This document shows, one piece after another, positions 29,451 to 38,277 of a stretch of 64,000 nucleotides of DNA; positions within the stretch are counted from its first letter, which is position 1; every line of letters begins with the position of its first letter. Origin of the DNA: Cyclobacteriaceae bacterium (GTDB lineage Bacteria; Bacteroidota; Bacteroidia; Cytophagales; Cyclobacteriaceae); the NCBI GenBank assembly GCA_028281285.1, contig JANQKF010000029.1, positions 1 through 64,000 of the forward strand, written 5' to 3'. The notes under the pieces are model-generated. The model ran no database searches and was not told where the DNA came from. It saw nothing but the letters and a program-made list of their open reading frames with translations. Made by a program: the position numbers and the translations under genes.

Positions 29451-29669
29451 AACTTAGTTTCTTTTTTCAGTTGTAGCGAGATTCTTTGCCGAGAACTCTG
29501 CGCTGTGTTTCAAGAACGTATTGCCAAAGTTTTACCCAACCCCCATCTTTTTGGAGATCCATTAATTAAATAGCATTAAAAGAGAAAGGCGAATAGAGAA
29601 GAAATGAGTGACTTTGATGAAAAAGCCACCCATTGTTGATTAATAAACGAACTCAAACTAACTACACAT

Positions 29670-30176
29670 TTATCTTCCACGACCTTGCTGCGGGCCCTTT
29701 CCTTTTCCTTGACCACCTTTCATTTTACCAATGTGGTTGTTGAAGAAAACAACCTGCTCATCGGTGAGTATTTTCTTGATTTCCTGGCCTGTAGCAACCT
29801 TTAGCTTCATCAGGCTTCCTTTCAATTCGCTGATTTCATCAATCACTGAATTAACCACCCTTTCATTGTATTCCTCAGAAGTGGTAAGTGTTCTAAGTCT
29901 TGCCTCTTTTTCAGCGACCTGATTCTTTAAAGGCAATGCTTCTTTTTCCTCATTGATATGAATAGTTTTCAACTGCTCCTTTTGCTCTTCAGTAAGATTT
30001 GGAATTCTCAGACCCTTCGGACCTTTTTGACCCTGTTCTCCTCGTTGATGCATTTCTGGCCCACCTTGTTGACCTCGCTGTGGATGATCAGGGCGTTGAG
30101 CGAATAGATTTGTACCGGAGATCAGAAGTAATATTATGACCGCGATTCCGGCAGATTTTAATTTTTGACTTTTCAT
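29670..30176 (-). CDS. Spy/LTxxQ-like secreted protein
   Basis: Signal peptide; IPNLTEEQKEQLKTIHINEEKEALPLKNQVAEKEARLRTL...ILTDEQVVFFNNHI. Confidence 0.6.
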   Translation of the reverse strand: MKSQKLKSAGIAVIILLLISGTNLFAQRPDHPQRGQQGGPEMHQRGEQGQKGPKGLRIPNLTEEQKEQLKTIHINEEKEALPLKNQVAEKEARLRTLTTSEEYNERVVNSVIDEISELKGSLMKLKVATGQEIKKILTDEQVVFFNNHIGKMKGGQGKGKGPQQGRGR

Positions 30177-30284
30177 GATTTCTAATTTTTGTTTCTCAAT
30201 CTGTTTGGTGGTTTAGATGTAGGCGAGAATTAAAAACTTGCGGAAGGAAATGTTAAAAGACGTTAACAACTATCTTTACCAGAT

Positions 30285-30845
30285 ATGGCAGCGACACCTT
30301 CCAACATGCTCCCTCTACGGACACCGGCTCCTGATTTTGATCTATTGGATACCGTGTCAGGAGAAATGAAATCACTTGATAGTCTGAAATCTGATAAAGC
30401 AACCGTAGTAATGTTTATCTGCAATCATTGTCCGTTTGTCAAGCATGTGGATACAGAGATCGTGGCAATTGCTGGTGAATACTCTAAAAAAGGAATATCC
30501 TTCATTGCAATCAGTTCAAATGATGTAGAAAATTACCCACAGGACGCACCGCATTTGATGACGGAGGAAGCTAGGCGAGTGGGCTATACATTCCCTTATT
30601 TATATGATGAAACCCAGGAAGTGGCAAAGGCCTATCAAGCGGCTTGCACACCTGACTTTTATGTATTTGATTCTGAAATGAAATGTGCCTATAGAGGCCA
30701 ATTGGATGATTCCAGGCCTGGAAATGGTAAAGCGCTAAACGGTCGAGATCTTCGAAATGCATTGGATGACATTTTAGAAGGAAATCCCGTAAGTGGTCCT
30801 CAATTCCCAAGTGTAGGGTGCAACATTAAGTGGAAGAGTTCTTAA
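30285..30845 (+). CDS. Thioredoxin-fold (AhpC/TSA-like) family protein
   Basis: APDFDLLDTVSGEMKSLDSLKSDKATVVMFICNHCPFVKHVDTEI. Confidence 0.9.
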   Translation: MAATPSNMLPLRTPAPDFDLLDTVSGEMKSLDSLKSDKATVVMFICNHCPFVKHVDTEIVAIAGEYSKKGISFIAISSNDVENYPQDAPHLMTEEARRVGYTFPYLYDETQEVAKAYQAACTPDFYVFDSEMKCAYRGQLDDSRPGNGKALNGRDLRNALDDILEGNPVSGPQFPSVGCNIKWKSS

Positions 30846-31813
30846 TTCTTTTGTTGAATCGCCTTGATAATCATCTCAGAATGAACCCTTGTATTCTCGA
30901 TAAACAGGGTGCTAGTCCGGAGGCCGGCATTGATCACTCCGGCAACATAAACATTGGGCAAGGGAGTTTCTAAGGTTTCCGGATCGTGAATAGGTCTTTT
31001 GAATTCGTCATCACTGATCGGCAGGCCAAGAGAATCAAATAGGTCATAGTTTGGCTTGTAGCCGGTCATTGCCAAAACAAAGTCATTTTCAATTGTTAAT
31101 TCTCCTTCCGGAGTGACTAGGTCCACTTCGTTTTCTCGAATTTCTTTAACTGTTGTATTGAAATAGGCTTTGATGGACCCTTCTTTTATTCGGTTTTCAA
31201 TATTGGGCTTAATCCAGTATTTAACCTTAGGGTAGATTTCTGATTCCCTGATTGCCATGGTGACTTCTGCATTCTTGTAATAAGTTTCCAAGGCTACATC
31301 GCATGCGGAATTGGCCGCACCAATTACCAGCACCTTTCGATTGACATAGGGATGGGGATCATCGTAGTAGTGTTTGACCTTTGGTAATTCTTCTCCCGGA
31401 ATATTCAGAAGTCGAGGAGTATCATAAAAGCCGGTAGCCACAATCACAGATTTGGCGGAGTAGCGGCCGCGATTTGTATCAATTTGATACTGCCCATGTT
31501 CACCCGAGCTCATTTTCTCAACTTCAGTGTACAATTCGATATTCAAGTCCCAGCTATCGAGTACTCTACGGAAATATTCGAGAGACTCTCTTCTCGTAGG
31601 TTTGTCTCCGTGTGCGATAAAGGGTACATCTCCGATTTCCAACAGACCTGATGTCGAAAAGAAGGTCATGTTTGTGGGGAAGTTATAGAGTGAGTTGACC
31701 AGAACACCTTTTTCGAGGATCACATAATTAATCCCTGCTTTTTTTGCTTCAATAGCACAGTTAAGTCCAATTGGTCCGCCTCCGATAATTACCAGATCAT
31801 GGTGTTTTGACAT
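30842..31813 (-). CDS. ypdA: YpdA-like FAD/NAD(P)-dependent oxidoreductase (putative bacillithiol disulfide reductase)
   Basis: LVIIGGGPIGLNCAIEAKKAGI, YNFPTNMTFFSTSGLLEIGD, VIGAANSACDVALETY. Confidence 0.85.
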   Translation of the reverse strand: MSKHHDLVIIGGGPIGLNCAIEAKKAGINYVILEKGVLVNSLYNFPTNMTFFSTSGLLEIGDVPFIAHGDKPTRRESLEYFRRVLDSWDLNIELYTEVEKMSSGEHGQYQIDTNRGRYSAKSVIVATGFYDTPRLLNIPGEELPKVKHYYDDPHPYVNRKVLVIGAANSACDVALETYYKNAEVTMAIRESEIYPKVKYWIKPNIENRIKEGSIKAYFNTTVKEIRENEVDLVTPEGELTIENDFVLAMTGYKPNYDLFDSLGLPISDDEFKRPIHDPETLETPLPNVYVAGVINAGLRTSTLFIENTRVHSEMIIKAIQQKN

Positions 31814-31844
31814 GTAGGATAAACTTGTCTTTATTAAAGATGGT

Positions 31845-32426
31845 TCAATCTAGTGCAGAGAGAGCAACTTCTACAACTTCAGCCAGTTCTTTTTCGGAAA
31901 TAGTACCCTTTCCAATTACCCTAATACCGCTTACGGTACTGTAAAGGAATCGTGCGAGTACTTCGCTATCAAACTTTCGTTGTATTTCTCCGGACTCCTG
32001 ACCCTCACGGATGATTTCGGCTAATACACCTTCAAAGGTCTTTCGATGTTTGCTGGTCAGTTCATTTACAGAGTCATCACTGTTCGCTAATTCAGAAATG
32101 GAATTAATCATAAAGCAGCCCTTTTTTTCAGGGTCAAGGGCTGATTCCCGGGCATTGGATTTTAGAAACCCTTTCAGGATATCAAGGGCGGATTTATTCG
32201 ATCGAATTTCATTCAATAGCTGGGAAGAAGCATTTTGACGATACCTTTCCAGAGATTTCATGTAGAGATTGTGTTTATCTCCCCATGTATCATACATACT
32301 GGCTCTGTTTATGCCAAGACCATCGACCAAATCCTGAATTGATGTGGCGTTAAAACCCTTGGTCCAGAAAATTTTCAGTGCCTTGTCTAGTACTTCAGAT
32401 TCGTCAAAATTCTTCTTCCTGGCCAT
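31845..32426 (-). CDS. TetR/AcrR family regulator
   Basis: N-terminal HTH: VLDKALKIFWTKGFNATSIQDLVDGLGINRASMYDTWGDKHNLY. Confidence 0.92.
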   Translation of the reverse strand: MARKKNFDESEVLDKALKIFWTKGFNATSIQDLVDGLGINRASMYDTWGDKHNLYMKSLERYRQNASSQLLNEIRSNKSALDILKGFLKSNARESALDPEKKGCFMINSISELANSDDSVNELTSKHRKTFEGVLAEIIREGQESGEIQRKFDSEVLARFLYSTVSGIRVIGKGTISEKELAEVVEVALSALD

Positions 32427-32469
32427 AACCGATTAGTTAAAAGTAACCGATCATTCAAGAATTATCAAA

Positions 32470-33222
32470 TTAGATGGTGGCAATACCTCCATCAACAAGG
32501 ATTTCTTCCCCTAAAACGTATGAAGAATCTTCAGAAGCAAGAAAAAGTACTGCTTTTGCGATTTCATCAGACGCTCCAAACCGCTTCATGGGTACCATTT
32601 GAGAAAATCCTTCGGCCATACCCTTCAATTCTTCTTCACTCATACCCATTTTACTGAAAAGAGGTGTTTCCACCGGACCAGGACTAACAACGTTTACTCT
32701 AATGCCCCTTGGGCTTAATTCGGTAGACAACGTTCTGGCAAAGTTTCTCACTGCTCCCTTGGTGGCTGAATATACCGAGCTGTTCTCAAATCCCTTATGC
32801 ACTACTGCTGATGCAGTAAGGATGATAGACCCTCCATTGGTCATCAGAGGTGCAATTTTTTGAATGGTGAAAAACAAACCCTTTACATTAGTATTGAAAT
32901 GGGCATCAAAGAAGGCTTCATCAGAATCAGCAAGTGGTGCAAACCAGGCGATTCCGGCATTTGCAAATAGGATATCTACTCTTCCATATTCTGCGTTGAC
33001 CCTTTCCGCCAGATCGTTGATCTGATCGAGTTTCGAGGTGTCCGACTGGATTGCAGTCAATCGATCGCTATTGATTTCTGCAGCTGCTTTGTCTAGTGTT
33101 TCCTGAGTTCTTCCAGTGATAATCACCTGGGCACCTTCGTCAATAAATGTTTTTGCTGTGGCTAGGCCGATTCCGGTGCTACCTCCAGTAATCACCGCAA
33201 TTTTGTTGGTAAGTTTTGTCAT
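32470..33222 (-). CDS. SDR family oxidoreductase
   Basis: AVITGGSTGIGLATAKTF, YSATKGAVRNFARTLSTELSPRGIRVNVVSPGPVETPLF. Confidence 0.95.
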   Translation of the reverse strand: MTKLTNKIAVITGGSTGIGLATAKTFIDEGAQVIITGRTQETLDKAAAEINSDRLTAIQSDTSKLDQINDLAERVNAEYGRVDILFANAGIAWFAPLADSDEAFFDAHFNTNVKGLFFTIQKIAPLMTNGGSIILTASAVVHKGFENSSVYSATKGAVRNFARTLSTELSPRGIRVNVVSPGPVETPLFSKMGMSEEELKGMAEGFSQMVPMKRFGASDEIAKAVLFLASEDSSYVLGEEILVDGGIATI

Positions 33223-33235
33223 TTTTAATTTAATA

Positions 33236-33281
33236 GAATGATTGTTCCAAAATTATATCAATAAAAACAGAACAATCATTC
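33236..33281. promoter_or_regulatory. Inverted repeat GAATGATTGTTC...GAACAATCATTC, candidate TetR operator
   Basis: Perfect 12-bp arms (33236-33247, 33270-33281), just upstream of the SDR start. Confidence 0.5.
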
Positions 33282-33304
33282 CAAAATAAAGTTCCGAATG
33301 TGGA

Positions 33305-33631
33305 TTATTTTTTTGTCTTACCCTTTCCCATGGGGCTGGGAAATTTTTGAAAGTGCTTGTAAATGGTATTGATGAAGGCAAATACTAATCCGATACCGAT
33401 AGCGATGTAAACAATGGTAAAGGCTTTTCCTACATCAGTCTGTGGAGCGAAGTCTCCATAGCCAATGGTAGTCAGGGTTATCGTGGAGAAGTAGAGCGAA
33501 TCAAGCCAACTCCATTTTTCAACATAGTGATACACAATAGTTCCCAGAACGAGAATACCAACAGATGCGAAGAGCAACGATCGATACTCACGGTCTTTCC
33601 AAAAAGAAAATAAGATTCTTAGAAATACCAT
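33305..33631 (-). CDS. Two-TM potassium channel family protein
   Basis: Pore motif TITLTTIGYGDFAPQTDVGKAFTI. Confidence 0.88.
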   Translation of the reverse strand: MVFLRILFSFWKDREYRSLLFASVGILVLGTIVYHYVEKWSWLDSLYFSTITLTTIGYGDFAPQTDVGKAFTIVYIAIGIGLVFAFINTIYKHFQKFPSPMGKGKTKK

Positions 33632-33633
33632 TC

Positions 33634-34872
33634 TTAAAATTTAATCTCTGCTGCTTTTAGTTCGTCACCGCGCTTAAATTCAACGACCGTTCTATCTCCT
33701 GCCTTGAACGCACCTAATGCACGCATATAACTCATCATGTCGACAATAGTAGAGTCGCCAAGTTTGACAACAATATCTCCTTTTTGCATGCCTGCGGATT
33801 GGGCAGGTTTGCCGTCACTTACTCCATCAATTCTCATTCCTTTCCCATCATAAAGATAGTCAGGAACAACACCTAGCGAAACTGAGAAACTGGCACCTCG
33901 GTTGCTATTGTCTTGGGTTTTGGTAAAGGCAAGTTTTTCTTCATCTTCCAACTCCCCAACTAGTCGCTCGATAAAATGTACCACCTTCATGAGGCCATCA
34001 TAGTTGATCTTATCAGCATCATCACTAGGCTTGTGATAATCTTCATGTTGACCTGTAAAGAAATGGAGTACCGGTAAATCCTGTAAATAGAAAGGAGTAT
34101 GATCAGAGGGACCCACACCGGATTCGGAGGTGACTAACTTCAGGCTATCCGAGTTGACCGCATTAAGCTTTTCTAACCAAAGCGGACTGGTACCTACACC
34201 ACTGATGGCTAACGTTTGCTCCTCGTTCATTCGTCCAACCATGTCCAGGTTGATCATATAGTTTACGGTGGCCAAATCAACCGTAGGATTTTTCGAGAAA
34301 TAGTTCGAGCCCCATAGGCCATTCTCTTCGCCTGAAAATGCCAGGAACAAGTAATTATAATTGCTGGCATTATACTTTAAAACTCTCGCTAGTTGGATGA
34401 TTGCCGCAGTGCCACTTGCATTATCATCAGCACCATTGTGAATTGCGCGTTCTCCCCTATGGAGAGATCCTTCGCTACCATACCCCAGGTGATCAAAATG
34501 AGCACCAATTACTACAGTATGCTGAGCATTATTATTGATAAACCCCGCGACATTTCTACCGGTGACACCTTCTCCATCAGTTCCAATCACTGCTTCTTTA
34601 TGAGGGTTGGTCGCTTTTTTTACCGTGAATGGTTGAAAGTAACCCTCTGTTCCTTTGGGTTCCAAGCCATACTTTTCAAAAGCTGCTGCTATATATTCTG
34701 CCGCTTTTATCTCCCCCTGTGTTCCGATTGCTCGGCCTTCGAGTGCATCATCGGCCAAATAATTGATGTCTTCTTCCAATGAAGCCAGAATTTCCCGGTC
34801 TGTAGTGAAATCGGTACAGCTGTATAGAACTGCAAAAAATAGGATAAAAAGATAAAAGTTGACTTTTCTCAT
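33634..34872 (-). CDS. M28 family metallopeptidase with C-terminal PDZ domain
   Basis: NVVIGAHFDHLGYGSEG, NGADDNASGTAAIIQLAR, AFSGEENGLWGSNYF; PDZ-like DGKPAQSAGMQKGDIVVKLGD. Confidence 0.93.
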   Translation of the reverse strand: MRKVNFYLFILFFAVLYSCTDFTTDREILASLEEDINYLADDALEGRAIGTQGEIKAAEYIAAAFEKYGLEPKGTEGYFQPFTVKKATNPHKEAVIGTDGEGVTGRNVAGFINNNAQHTVVIGAHFDHLGYGSEGSLHRGERAIHNGADDNASGTAAIIQLARVLKYNASNYNYLFLAFSGEENGLWGSNYFSKNPTVDLATVNYMINLDMVGRMNEEQTLAISGVGTSPLWLEKLNAVNSDSLKLVTSESGVGPSDHTPFYLQDLPVLHFFTGQHEDYHKPSDDADKINYDGLMKVVHFIERLVGELEDEEKLAFTKTQDNSNRGASFSVSLGVVPDYLYDGKGMRIDGVSDGKPAQSAGMQKGDIVVKLGDSTIVDMMSYMRALGAFKAGDRTVVEFKRGDELKAAEIKF

Positions 34873-34939
34873 GTCGGATGATTTTAGGCCAAAGATAATT
34901 AATACTTATCTTCGCGGCATCAATAAAATACACTGCCCC

Positions 34940-36040
34940 ATGAGGTACTTATTCTTACTTCTCATTGTCTTTACTTTCGCGTGTACCAGCAGTACTAAAG
35001 ACACTTCATCTACTGAAGTCCGATCAGCTCAGGATTCATTGCTGCTTCATCCAGAAGAGATGAAATACTTTAGGAATATCAAGCAATTGACATTCGGTGG
35101 AAACAATGCTGAAGCGTATTGGAGTTTTGATGATAAGTATTTAGTGTTCCAATCCGATTACTCTGGATGGGGAGCAAGTTGTGATCAAATCTTTGTTACT
35201 GATTGGAGAAATGATGATCTAAAGAACAATAAGCCTCAATTGCTTAGTACAGGAATGGGCAGAACGACTTGTTCTTACTTTTTACCGGATAATACAATTC
35301 TGTATGGATCGACTCACCTTGGAGGAGAAAACTGTCCTCCGGTTCCGGGGCCAAGAACTGACGGTAAATACGTTTGGCCTATCTATCCCAGCTTTGACAT
35401 TTTCACCGCTGATATGGAGGGTAATATCCTGAAACAATTGACTAATGAACCCGGCTATGATGCGGAAGGCACGGTTTCTCCCAAAGGTGATAAAATCGTC
35501 TTCACCTCGATGAGAACGGGTGATTTAGAGTTGTTTACTATGAATATTAATGGGAGTGATGTCAAGCAAATTACACATGAATTAGGCTATGACGGTGGAG
35601 CATTTTTCTCTCCTGATGGCACTAAGTTGATCTTCAGATCTTCCAGACCAAAGACAGAGGAAGAGATTAAAGAGTACCAGGACCTGTTGAAAGAAGGGTT
35701 GGTGAAACCAACAGACATGGAACTTTACATTTGCAACGCTGATGGTTCAGATCTCAGAAAACTTAGTGACTTGGGACAGGCCAACTGGGCACCATTCTTC
35801 CATCCATCCGGGGAGAAGGTGATATTTGCTTCCAATCATAAGGCAACTCGTGGTTTCCCTTTCAATCTGTATATGGTCAATGTAGATGGAACAGGGTTGA
35901 CTCGAATTACCCATGATGAGACTTTCGATGCCTTTCCGGTTTTCTCCAATGATGGCAAGTACATCGTGTTCTCCTCGAATCGAAACAATGGAGGAACAAG
36001 AGATACTAATCTTTTTGTGGCAGAGTGGATAGGGGGGTGA
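34940..36040 (+). CDS. TolB-like WD40/PD40 beta-propeller lipoprotein
   Basis: Lipoprotein signal MRYLFLLLIVFTFACTSS; repeats such as GDKIVFTSMRTGDLELFTMNINGSDVKQIT. Confidence 0.85.
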   Translation: MRYLFLLLIVFTFACTSSTKDTSSTEVRSAQDSLLLHPEEMKYFRNIKQLTFGGNNAEAYWSFDDKYLVFQSDYSGWGASCDQIFVTDWRNDDLKNNKPQLLSTGMGRTTCSYFLPDNTILYGSTHLGGENCPPVPGPRTDGKYVWPIYPSFDIFTADMEGNILKQLTNEPGYDAEGTVSPKGDKIVFTSMRTGDLELFTMNINGSDVKQITHELGYDGGAFFSPDGTKLIFRSSRPKTEEEIKEYQDLLKEGLVKPTDMELYICNADGSDLRKLSDLGQANWAPFFHPSGEKVIFASNHKATRGFPFNLYMVNVDGTGLTRITHDETFDAFPVFSNDGKYIVFSSNRNNGGTRDTNLFVAEWIGG

Positions 36041-36124
36041 TTCGGACTACTTGGTTTCTATCTAGCCTTATCATTCGTTAGTCGAAATATAGTTTCACAG
36101 TAATCATACTTCGTAAATTGAAGT

Positions 36125-36565
36125 ATGAAAAAGTTCTTACTTTCAACTCTCCTGTTCTGTTTCTCCCTTACAGTCAATGGCCAATCCTGGGAGCTCGTCT
36201 ATGAAAATGATGAAAATGGAAATGTACTAAATGGATCAATCGAAGTACTTAAAAAAGCCGTTCGGGACGGCCTTCCGATCCGCGTAGGTTGGGGTACTCC
36301 TGGCCGAATTGAACACACTGCCGATGCCAAGTTCATGACCATCATGAAAAATAAGGTGGTTTTTGCCCAAATTGATCCCATATATGGTCAAACTCCCAAT
36401 ATGACCGATGAGCATATTGAGTTGAAAGAAGGGTTACAATGGGTGATGATTGCTGCTTCCAACGGAAAGTTTGATGCTATGATGTCCGAGATAGGGACGG
36501 GCAAAGTGGTTGGGCATAACAAGGGAGGCCGGGCCTTTAAATGGTATGTGAGAAAGCGGGATTGA
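36125..36565 (+). CDS. Hypothetical secreted protein
   Basis: Signal peptide; no family recognised. Confidence 0.5.
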   Translation: MKKFLLSTLLFCFSLTVNGQSWELVYENDENGNVLNGSIEVLKKAVRDGLPIRVGWGTPGRIEHTADAKFMTIMKNKVVFAQIDPIYGQTPNMTDEHIELKEGLQWVMIAASNGKFDAMMSEIGTGKVVGHNKGGRAFKWYVRKRD

Positions 36566-36586
36566 TAGGATCTAATTGTCAAGTTA

Positions 36587-36663
36587 GTCATTCCCGCGAG
36601 AGCGGGAATCTCATGAAGAATAAGTAGTTACAGAGAGGTTCCCCGATGAAGTCGGGGAATGAC
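36587..36663. repeat. Palindromic intergenic repeat, GTCATTCC...GGAATGAC type
   Basis: Ends GTCATTCC/GGAATGAC; internal hairpins TTCCCGC-GAGA-GCGGGAA and TTCCCCGA-TGAAG-TCGGGGAA. Confidence 0.75.
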
Positions 36664-36695
36664 GAGTAACGGTAATTTAAATCTGAGTCAGATAA

Positions 36696-37127
36696 TTACT
36701 TCGTCTCGAATTCTGCGGCTCTCCGATTCAGCTCCTCGTGACCTACGTCTTCAAAATGTGTGGCAATCCACCACGAATGTCCTGAGGGATCACGAATGCC
36801 GGCATTAATGTCTCCATAGTACTGCTCACCCGGAGGCATAAGCGGTGTGGCTCCATGCTTCAGCGCTTTCTCATAGGTCGCATGAGTGTTTTCTACATAG
36901 ATGTACATCATACAGTCGTTTATCAAATCCGGGCCATGACCGAGCATGATCACGGAATCTCCAATTCGCATTTCAACATGTCTCACAGTTCCATCAGGCA
37001 ATTCGATACGCTCTTGCTCAAGGGCATCAAATACATTTTTCATGAATTCAACTTCCTCGTTGATATCTGCTACCATAAGGAATGGACTGACTCTGGGGTA
37101 ATTATCGTTAAGTGGATTGACTGCCAT
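36696..37127 (-). CDS. VOC/glyoxalase (PhnB-like) family protein
   Basis: VSPFLMVADINEEVEFMKNVFDA, RHVEMRIGDSVIMLG, AGIRDPSGHSWWIATHFEDV. Confidence 0.85.
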   Translation of the reverse strand: MAVNPLNDNYPRVSPFLMVADINEEVEFMKNVFDALEQERIELPDGTVRHVEMRIGDSVIMLGHGPDLINDCMMYIYVENTHATYEKALKHGATPLMPPGEQYYGDINAGIRDPSGHSWWIATHFEDVGHEELNRRAAEFETK

Positions 37128-37493
37128 GATTATACTGTTTTCTTTGGACCAATTTAGGGAATCATTAGATGAATGAAATTAGCACAGTGTTTATTGATTC
37201 AATTCTTACCAATAGCGGAAGTTTTTTCAGATAAACGGAATTTTGAATCCCATCTTTTTCAATTTTGAATTTGTCCTTTCTAAACTTTTTCTTTCCTTTG
37301 ACGTCCTAATAGAACAATGAGCAAAAACGCTTCGACATATTTTTCTTACATCGCTCCACTTTCTGTGGTAGTAGAAGCTGTTGTATATTCTCTTAGGATC
37401 AGGAGGCGCTAAGCGCCTATATCACTTTTCGACTGCCTACGTGGTGGTCATCTCTCGAATCCCTTATTGTTAATCAAAGAATTTAAAAAAGAT

Positions 37494-37587
37494 GTCATTG
37501 CGATGAATCCAATGCAATTGGATGAAGAAGCAATCTCTTCGAAAAGATCATGAGATTGCTGCGATCGCTTCGCTCTCTCGCAATGAC
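37494..37587. repeat. Palindromic intergenic repeat, GTCATTGCGA...TCGCAATGAC type
   Basis: Perfect 10-bp terminal arms; internal AGCAATCTC/GAGATTGCT 9-bp arms. Confidence 0.8.
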
Positions 37588-37596
37588 AGAAATGTT

Positions 37597-38277
37597 ATGA
37601 AAACAACATTTATCATACGTGAAGCTACTCCATCGGATATTTCCTATGCCGATACCATTGTCCATGAAATTGCAGAATCTGCCAAGGTACGTGGAACGGG
37701 AATAGCCAAGCGAACCCCGGAATACGTGTCTTCCAAAATGAAAGAAGGCAAGGCTATCATAGCTACCACCAAAAACGGAGAGTGGGCCGGGTTCTGCTAT
37801 ATCGAAGCATGGGGGCATGCCCGGTTTGTGGCCAACTCCGGTTTGATTGTTTCAAACAAGTTCCGGGGAGAAGGATTGGCCAAGAAGATTAAGGCAGCTA
37901 CTTTCCAATTATCACGAAAGAAGTTTCCAGAGGCTAAGATCTTCGGACTCACCACTGGGGCGGCAGTGATGAAGATTAACTCTGACTTGGGGTATAAGCC
38001 CGTGATCTATTCCGAACTCACGACAGATGAAAAATTCTGGGAGGGATGCCAGAGCTGCGTGAATTACGATATTCTAAAAAGTAAGGACCGTCAGGCCTGC
38101 ATTTGTACCGCTATGCTCTATAATCCGGCCTGGGAGAAAAATCAAAAACCAAAACGGACACAATGGGTCGATCGGGAACTGGACAAGGACTTCGGTCTAT
38201 TCCAACGATGGACCAATTTCAAGAAATCAGTGCTGCTAAAGCGCGAACTCAAAAAGCAGAAGAAAAATGGAAAATAA
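37597..38277 (+). CDS. GNAT family N-acetyltransferase at the head of the arginine cluster
   Basis: TTFIIREATPSDI...SGLIVSNKFRGEGLAKKIKAATF; start set at 37597 because the upstream part of the ORF lies in a repeat. Confidence 0.8.
   Translation: MKTTFIIREATPSDISYADTIVHEIAESAKVRGTGIAKRTPEYVSSKMKEGKAIIATTKNGEWAGFCYIEAWGHARFVANSGLIVSNKFRGEGLAKKIKAATFQLSRKKFPEAKIFGLTTGAAVMKINSDLGYKPVIYSELTTDEKFWEGCQSCVNYDILKSKDRQACICTAMLYNPAWEKNQKPKRTQWVDRELDKDFGLFQRWTNFKKSVLLKRELKKQKKNGK

Noticed and set aside
34859-34939. N-terminal extension of the TolB-like ORF
   Set aside because: A clear lipoprotein signal starts at 34940; the extension overlaps the divergent peptidase gene start
37522-37596. N-terminal extension of the GNAT ORF
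   Set aside because: Encoded by the palindromic repeat; the GNAT fold starts at 37597
37495-37818. Minus-strand ORF over the palindromic repeat and GNAT start
   Set aside because: Arises from the repeat plus antisense frame of the GNAT gene
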